From positions 186,001 through 250,000 of the forward strand of contig NZ_BJNE01000002.1 in NCBI RefSeq assembly GCF_006539525.1: DNA of 64,000 nucleotides, read 5' to 3'. A program made the translations under genes and the position numbers. Shown piece by piece: positions 59,953 to 64,000 of the stretch. Source of the DNA: Glutamicibacter nicotianae (lineage in GTDB: Bacteria > Actinomycetota > Actinomycetes > Actinomycetales > Micrococcaceae). Under the pieces are notes generated by a model. The model made no database searches. It was given only the letters and a program-made list of their open reading frames with translations, and had not been told where the DNA came from. How positions within the stretch are numbered: position 1 is the first letter of the stretch; every line of letters begins with the position of its first letter.

Positions 59953-60960
59953 ATGAACACACTTACGCCTCTCTCTGTACTTGAAATCTGCGCAGGCGCA
60001 GGTGGCCAGTCAGTTGGCCTGGAAATGGCCGGGTTTGGTCACTCATTGGCAGTTGAAATTGACAAAGACGCAGCGGCAACCCTAAAGCTTAATCGTCCCG
60101 CTTGGAATGTCCGTCAAGAAGACGTTCGCGAGATCGATGGCAATGATTACAGAGGTGTGGATCTACTTGCGGGTGGCGTGCCTTGCCCACCTTTTAGTGT
60201 CGCCGGGAAGCAATTGGGCGCTGAGGACGAACGCGACTTATTCCCCGAAGCGTTGCGTCTTGTCAGAGAAGCGAAACCGTCAGCAGTGATGCTCGAAAAC
60301 GTCAAGGGGTTGGCTTCGGCACGGTTCGCAACCTACCGTAAGTCGATATTGGATGAACTTGAAGGTTCTGGCTACCACGCGGAGTGGCAGCTCTTTTATT
60401 CGAGTGAATTTGGCGTGCCTCAGCTGCGTCCTCGTTTTATTCTAGTGGCCGTTAAAAAGCGATATCAGAAAAAGTTCGAATGGCCCGCCCCGCAAGGCAC
60501 CCCGCCAACAGTCGGTGAAGTCTTGCTGCCTTACATGGCAAGCCGTGGCTGGTCTGGTGCAGAGGCATGGGCAGCAAAGGCCAACAGTGTTGCGCCTACG
60601 GTTGTTGGCGGGTCCAAGAAGCACGGAGGAGCTGACCTTGGTCCAACTCGTGCAAAGGCCGGATGGCTCGAGCTCGGAGTAGATGGTAAAGGAATTGCGA
60701 ACGAAGTTCCTGGTCCGGACACTCCAAGTGACCACATTCCTCGACTTACCAATCAGATGGTTGCCAGAATCCAAGGGTTCCCCCCGGAATGGCAGTTTTC
60801 GGGCTTAAAAACCTCTGTATACCGCCAGATCGGCAATGCGTTCCCTCCGCCCGTTGCCGCGGCCATCGGTACTTCGATCGCGGCCGCATTGGGCGTTAAA
60901 AGAGAGGCGAAGAAACTTGAACCGACTTCGAAGAAATCTCAACTACGAGCGGTTAGCTAA
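59953..60960 (+). CDS. C5-cytosine DNA methyltransferase of the NaeI-type system
   Basis: 335 residues from the ATG at 59953 (59941 also possible). Motif I ICAGAGGQSVGLEMAGF (12-28), motif IV GGVPCPPFSVAGKQLG with the catalytic Cys78, motif VI MLENVKG (Glu115), motif VIII VPQLRPRF, and motifs IX-X RLTNQMVARIQGFPPEWQF and YRQIGNAFPPPVA. The C5 methyltransferase protects host DNA. It is convergent with an HNH gene and the NaeI-like gene (overlapping stops), so it likely methylates GCCGGC, the NaeI site. The target is inferred from the partner nuclease. Confidence 0.9.
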   Translation: MNTLTPLSVLEICAGAGGQSVGLEMAGFGHSLAVEIDKDAAATLKLNRPAWNVRQEDVREIDGNDYRGVDLLAGGVPCPPFSVAGKQLGAEDERDLFPEALRLVREAKPSAVMLENVKGLASARFATYRKSILDELEGSGYHAEWQLFYSSEFGVPQLRPRFILVAVKKRYQKKFEWPAPQGTPPTVGEVLLPYMASRGWSGAEAWAAKANSVAPTVVGGSKKHGGADLGPTRAKAGWLELGVDGKGIANEVPGPDTPSDHIPRLTNQMVARIQGFPPEWQFSGLKTSVYRQIGNAFPPPVAAAIGTSIAAALGVKREAKKLEPTSKKSQLRAVS

Positions 60961-61796
60961 GATGTACGCTCCTGTCGGGCAATTTTCTTTTTCGCTTCAA
61001 TTCGCTTGATGAGGGGCGCAATAGGCTCATTCGGCCACGCTGTCCATTTGACTAATTTGTAGTAGCTTCGCATTCGGCCATCTTCTTTTCTTTTACGAAT
61101 TGTATACTCCCAACCGAGCTCTCTAAGCTCGCGTGTTCGTTTTTGCCAGTCGTCCTGATATTGGATCAAGCAGGCAACTAGGCCGATGACTTCCGAAGGA
61201 GCCTCAAGACCTGCATTATGGAATGCCTTGAGCGTTTCACCTATGCGTTTGTGCGGTTCTGTATGGGTTGCTGCGGCCCTAATCTTGTCGGAGTGTTCGT
61301 TGAAGGTCGCAAAGAAGTCTCGCTTACCTTGGTTGCACGGATGGCAAAGTGCTTGCAGATTGTCGAAGTCACTTGTGCCACCCCAAGTCAACGGAAGTTT
61401 GTGATCGACTTCCAGCTTTACGTGGTCTTCGGAAGGGGTCTTGCCACATTGCGCGCATCTTTGATGAATAAGTACTTGGGCGCGGATTTTTCTGGAAACC
61501 GAGACACGTTTATTTGCACTGGTTTTTGACCAACCCCGCAGTTGGTAGACGTAGTTTTTACCCATTCTGGTCGCGTTGCAATCGAATACTTCATAGAGTT
61601 CTCGGACACGGCGATTGAAGTGTGCCTGAGTGCCAACTGTGCGACTCGATAAGTGGTCAATGATTTCAACCATCGTCGGCGGAGTAGCTCTGCGGTCATA
61701 TAGGAATTCATAGATCTGTCGGTCGAGTTTATTTGGCAGCACTTCTTCCAAGGATAAACTTCCTGGCAGTGGTAGTGGTTTCTCGGATGCCGTCAT
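60957..61796 (-). CDS. HNH endonuclease coupled to the NaeI-like gene
   Basis: 279 residues from the ATG at 61796. The N-terminal ~100 residues resemble a winged helix (LDRQIYEFLYDRRATPPTMVEIIDHLSSR, in parts). The HNH domain is CAQCGKTPSEDHVKLEVDHKLPLTWGGTSDFDNLQALCHPCNQGK (region ~138-182, cited as a region): C-x-x-C, LEVDHKLPL, N-x-x-LC-x-x-CN. The C-terminal ~90 residues are helical and basic. It starts in the stop of the restriction gene (ATGA) and its stop overlaps the methyltransferase stop. HNH nucleases beside restriction systems can nick DNA or supply a second cutting activity. No exact counterpart comes to mind. Confidence 0.82.
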   Translation of the reverse strand: MTASEKPLPLPGSLSLEEVLPNKLDRQIYEFLYDRRATPPTMVEIIDHLSSRTVGTQAHFNRRVRELYEVFDCNATRMGKNYVYQLRGWSKTSANKRVSVSRKIRAQVLIHQRCAQCGKTPSEDHVKLEVDHKLPLTWGGTSDFDNLQALCHPCNQGKRDFFATFNEHSDKIRAAATHTEPHKRIGETLKAFHNAGLEAPSEVIGLVACLIQYQDDWQKRTRELRELGWEYTIRKRKEDGRMRSYYKLVKWTAWPNEPIAPLIKRIEAKKKIARQERTS

Positions 61797-62725
61797 TGGC
61801 CTACTACCGTCGGAGCAGGAATCGAGACATCGGTGTCTCCCATGAATCTGTGCCAATATCGTCCCTGAAGTTTGACAGAACCCTCGACAGCAGAATCTAC
61901 TGGAGTAACACGAACGCTAACGATTTCTCCTGGTTCAGGAACTACGCAGCCAAGTTTGCGGGCGATATCCGTTTGAACGGAGTAGTCGCCGCCGAGGATG
62001 AGGTAACCCTCTAATTGCAATGTTGAACGAGCGCCCCCATTGGTTCGGACCCGTTTCATGAAGTCATTCTGCTGCGCTACGGTTGCTATGATATTGCGGG
62101 AGATTCTCATGTTTGTCGCCGTGCGGAGTAGCTCGTTGACCCGAGCCTGACCACTCTTAGGTGCCATTATGCGTGCAACTTGTTCCTCGGATAACTGCAA
62201 TAAGATATTGGGCTGCATAGGAGCATCTTTGAACAGCCATTTTATGCGGGATTTACCTAGGGCATTAAGGCTACCTTTCAGGTCCCTATTTTTGCCGACG
62301 TTTCGGTGTTCGGGAGTTGCCCGAACAAGGCCAATACTCCAGACGGAATTCGCATCATTGGCAACAGATCCCAGGATGAGATGACCAATACTCTCGGGCG
62401 GGAGCATCCATTGACCTGACGCAGAGTACTTACAATCTATTTCATGACCAGCAATTTCGTAATCCATGGCTAATCCATCATTGAATTTAAATTCGCGTTG
62501 AAGATTTATCTCAATCAAGGTTCCGTAGTGCGTCTTCTCTGTCTTGTAGAGTTGATCCCATCGATACCGACCAGTGCGCTGACCGTCATATAACTGGTCA
62601 AAAGTTTCTCTGAAGACTCGAGCCATGCGTGAGCCGTCCGGATCTGATAGTCGAAACCAATCAAACACTGCATCAAGGCCAGGATCGAAGGGCACCGCTT
62701 CACTGACTACTGAAAAAGACAACAT
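61793..62725 (-). CDS. NaeI-family type IIE restriction endonuclease
   Basis: 310 residues that align closely with NaeI from start to end. DQLYDGQRTG, KTEKTHYGTLIEINLQREF, DYEIAGHEIDCKYS, MLPPESIGH, QARVNELLR, IATVAQQNDFMKRVR and GGARSTLQLEG all have counterparts. NaeI's catalytic Glu70, Asp86, Asp95 and Lys97 appear as Glu72, Asp88, Asp97 and Lys99. The second half should be the CAP-like effector-binding Topo domain. NaeI cuts GCC^GGC and needs a second site. Leu45 corresponds to NaeI Leu43, whose change to Lys turns NaeI into a topoisomerase. Starts at 62725. Confidence 0.9.
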   Translation of the reverse strand: MLSFSVVSEAVPFDPGLDAVFDWFRLSDPDGSRMARVFRETFDQLYDGQRTGRYRWDQLYKTEKTHYGTLIEINLQREFKFNDGLAMDYEIAGHEIDCKYSASGQWMLPPESIGHLILGSVANDANSVWSIGLVRATPEHRNVGKNRDLKGSLNALGKSRIKWLFKDAPMQPNILLQLSEEQVARIMAPKSGQARVNELLRTATNMRISRNIIATVAQQNDFMKRVRTNGGARSTLQLEGYLILGGDYSVQTDIARKLGCVVPEPGEIVSVRVTPVDSAVEGSVKLQGRYWHRFMGDTDVSIPAPTVVGQ

Positions 62726-62807
62726 GAGAATACTCTATGGCGGAGGTACTTCATTAACAATTCAAACTAGTTCACATTTCGATCGCTAGTGCGTGATTTG
62801 TTCAGGG

Positions 62808-62969
62808 GTGATAGACGAACTTCAAACACGCATAGACAAGGTTCTTGGAGCTGCGCATGATTATCGTTTGGATACGAATGACAACGTTTTGTTATTGAAC
62901 ATCTATCCAAAACTTCAGGACTCAGTTTCCATGCAGGCCAGCGTGGGGAAGTATTGTCTCGGTAACTGA
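62808..62969 (+). CDS. Possible small protein (53 residues), unrecognised
   Basis: A GTG at 62808 (CAGGGG overlaps it closely, so the ribosome site is doubtful) or GTG 62793 opens a frame that reads VIDELQTRIDKVLGAAHDYR and ends in KYCLGN before TGA at 62967. It looks protein-like (amphipathic start, then a short beta-like part), unlike random frames here. It lies between the restriction gene (divergent) and the nucleoside hydrolase. It could be a control protein, an antitoxin-like remnant or nothing. Confidence 0.3.
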   Translation: MIDELQTRIDKVLGAAHDYRLDTNDNVLLLNIYPKLQDSVSMQASVGKYCLGN

Positions 62970-63070
62970 ACGTGTGAACGTAGGTGCCTGCCGAATGGTC
63001 GCATATTCAGAGTTAGAGATGGCGCTAGATAAGACAGAATGAAAAGCGGGAGATGCTTGGAGGATAAACC

Positions 63071-64000
63071 GTGGATCATGTAAGACTTCTGGCCGATTGC
63101 GACACCGGCATAGATGATGCCTTGGCGCTGGCGTACCTCTGCTCGCTCGACCATGTCTGGATAGAGGCTGTCACAAGCACCCCGGGCAATGTCGATGTTG
63201 AGCAGGTTGCTGCCAACAATCGTGCGTTGCTTGCGTTCTGCGGAAAACTGGACATCCCAGTGCTCATTGGTGCGCGCGAACCTCTGGAGATTCCTTTGGT
63301 GACAACGCCGGAAACTCATGGTCCGCAAGGCGTGGGCTACGCGACTCTTCCAGATCCAATGTCCCCAGAGCCAATGGATCTCGATGCCGTCGATTATTGG
63401 ATCGAAACCGCACGCGAAAACCCAGGCGAAGTGACTGTCCTCCTGACTGCGCCCCTGACCAACTTCGCTCTGGCACTTCGCCGCGAACCTCGTCTTCCCT
63501 GGTTGCTGCGCAAGGTAGTGATCATGGGTGGTACCTTCTACTACCAAGGCAACACCACACCCACCGCAGAGTGGAACACCCATGTGGACCCGCACGCCGC
63601 CAAGGAAGTCTTTTCTGCGTACACTGCTGCTGCTGAACAAGGACTCGATTCCTCGAAGCTGCCGATTGTCTGCTCTCTGGACACTACGGAGCGCTTTGAG
63701 ATGCAGCCCGCCTTCCTGACCAAGCTCTCCATTGAAGCTGGATGCGCTGAACCGGAAATAGTCCAGGCTAGCGACCCCGAAGGGACGTTGAGCAAGTCAT
63801 CGAATCCGCTGGTGCGCTATCTCTCCGATGCCCTACGGTTCTACTTCGAATTCCACCGGCAATACGACCAGGGCTACATCGCCCACGTGCACGACTTCTT
63901 TGCCGCTGGTGTTGCCGCCGGGACGCTGGATTACGAGACCCGCCCCGCAACGGTGGACGTTGAGACAGAATCGCAATTGTTCTTCGGTACCACCGTGGCT
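63071..64000 (+). CDS. Nucleoside hydrolase, partial (runs off the window end)
   Basis: 310 residues visible, open to the last base. The GTG start at 63071 follows GGAGG eight bases upstream. The family's calcium-binding start is LLADCDTGIDDALALAYL (Asp8, Asp12-like positions), followed by VTSTPGNVDVEQVAANN and TVLLTAPLTNFALALRREP. VIMGGTFYYQGNTTPTAEWNTHVDPHAA holds the other ligands (Asn, Asp), cited in parts. It cleaves nucleosides to base and ribose in salvage. DNA composition is back to the GC-rich host type, so the island ends before this gene. Confidence 0.9.
   Translation, partial: MDHVRLLADCDTGIDDALALAYLCSLDHVWIEAVTSTPGNVDVEQVAANNRALLAFCGKLDIPVLIGAREPLEIPLVTTPETHGPQGVGYATLPDPMSPEPMDLDAVDYWIETARENPGEVTVLLTAPLTNFALALRREPRLPWLLRKVVIMGGTFYYQGNTTPTAEWNTHVDPHAAKEVFSAYTAAAEQGLDSSKLPIVCSLDTTERFEMQPAFLTKLSIEAGCAEPEIVQASDPEGTLSKSSNPLVRYLSDALRFYFEFHRQYDQGYIAHVHDFFAAGVAAGTLDYETRPATVDVETESQLFFGTTVA

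Noticed and set aside
62915-63640. Minus-strand frame of 241 residues opposite the nucleoside hydrolase
   Set aside because: The plus-strand frame from 63071 has a ribosome site and the nucleoside hydrolase motifs; the minus frame has none.

Overview
The window looks like chromosomal DNA of a high-GC actinobacterium of the Micrococcaceae (Arthrobacter, Glutamicibacter or Paenarthrobacter type). The reasons are the GC-rich codon use, the GTG starts with strong GGAGG-type ribosome sites, a DUF4193 protein, a STAS-fused glutaminase, Acr3/ArsC arsenic genes and many FCD-type GntR regulators. I place it no lower than family. I saw no rRNA, tRNA, CRISPR array, integrase or intact insertion sequence.

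Layout. 1-3.7 kb: a catabolic cluster (end of an AGCS symporter, GntR, DHDPS-family lyase, aldehyde dehydrogenase). 4.1-8 kb: small stress-type genes around a MarR regulator, two of them preceded by the same 13-bp palindromic motif. 8.2-18.8 kb: membrane and housekeeping genes (YkvI-like carrier, membrane-anchored GDPD, frameshifted glutaminase, two coupled CNNM/CorC proteins, MFS, a one-lobe solute-binding lipoprotein coupled to a CDF transporter). 18.8-24.3 kb: a paralogue of the 4.1 kb protein, a heme-oxygenase-fold iron enzyme coupled to a CDGSH protein, and an arsenic operon (arsR, acr3, arsC, flavoprotein). 24.3-29.1 kb: a Ni/peptide-type ABC importer whose two permeases are fused and whose first start codon lies in a Zur/Fur-like palindrome. 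29.3-30.4 kb: an orphan PstS.

30.4-38.4 kb: a tricarballylate/citrate-type locus (GntR, TcuA-like flavoprotein, CitAB/DcuSR-type two-component pair, TctCBA). 38.5-43.5 kb: stress and envelope genes. 43.5-45.4 kb: gene decay (MHS transporter with frameshifts and amber codons, then an AGCS fragment). 45.7-49.0 kb: McrBC. 49.5-56.3 kb: an operon fitting ethanolamine catabolism through gamma-glutamylation. 56.5-63.0 kb: a visibly A+T-richer defence island (helicase-associated-repeat protein, NdpA-like protein overlapping a RelA/SpoT synthetase-domain protein, and a NaeI-type restriction-modification locus with an HNH nuclease). The window ends inside a nucleoside hydrolase.

The best candidates for something new are the NdpA-like/RelA-SpoT gene pair next to the NaeI-type system, the metal-box-controlled importer with a fused permease, the amber-riddled MHS gene, and the paralogous pair of uncharacterised proteins at 4.1 and 18.8 kb.
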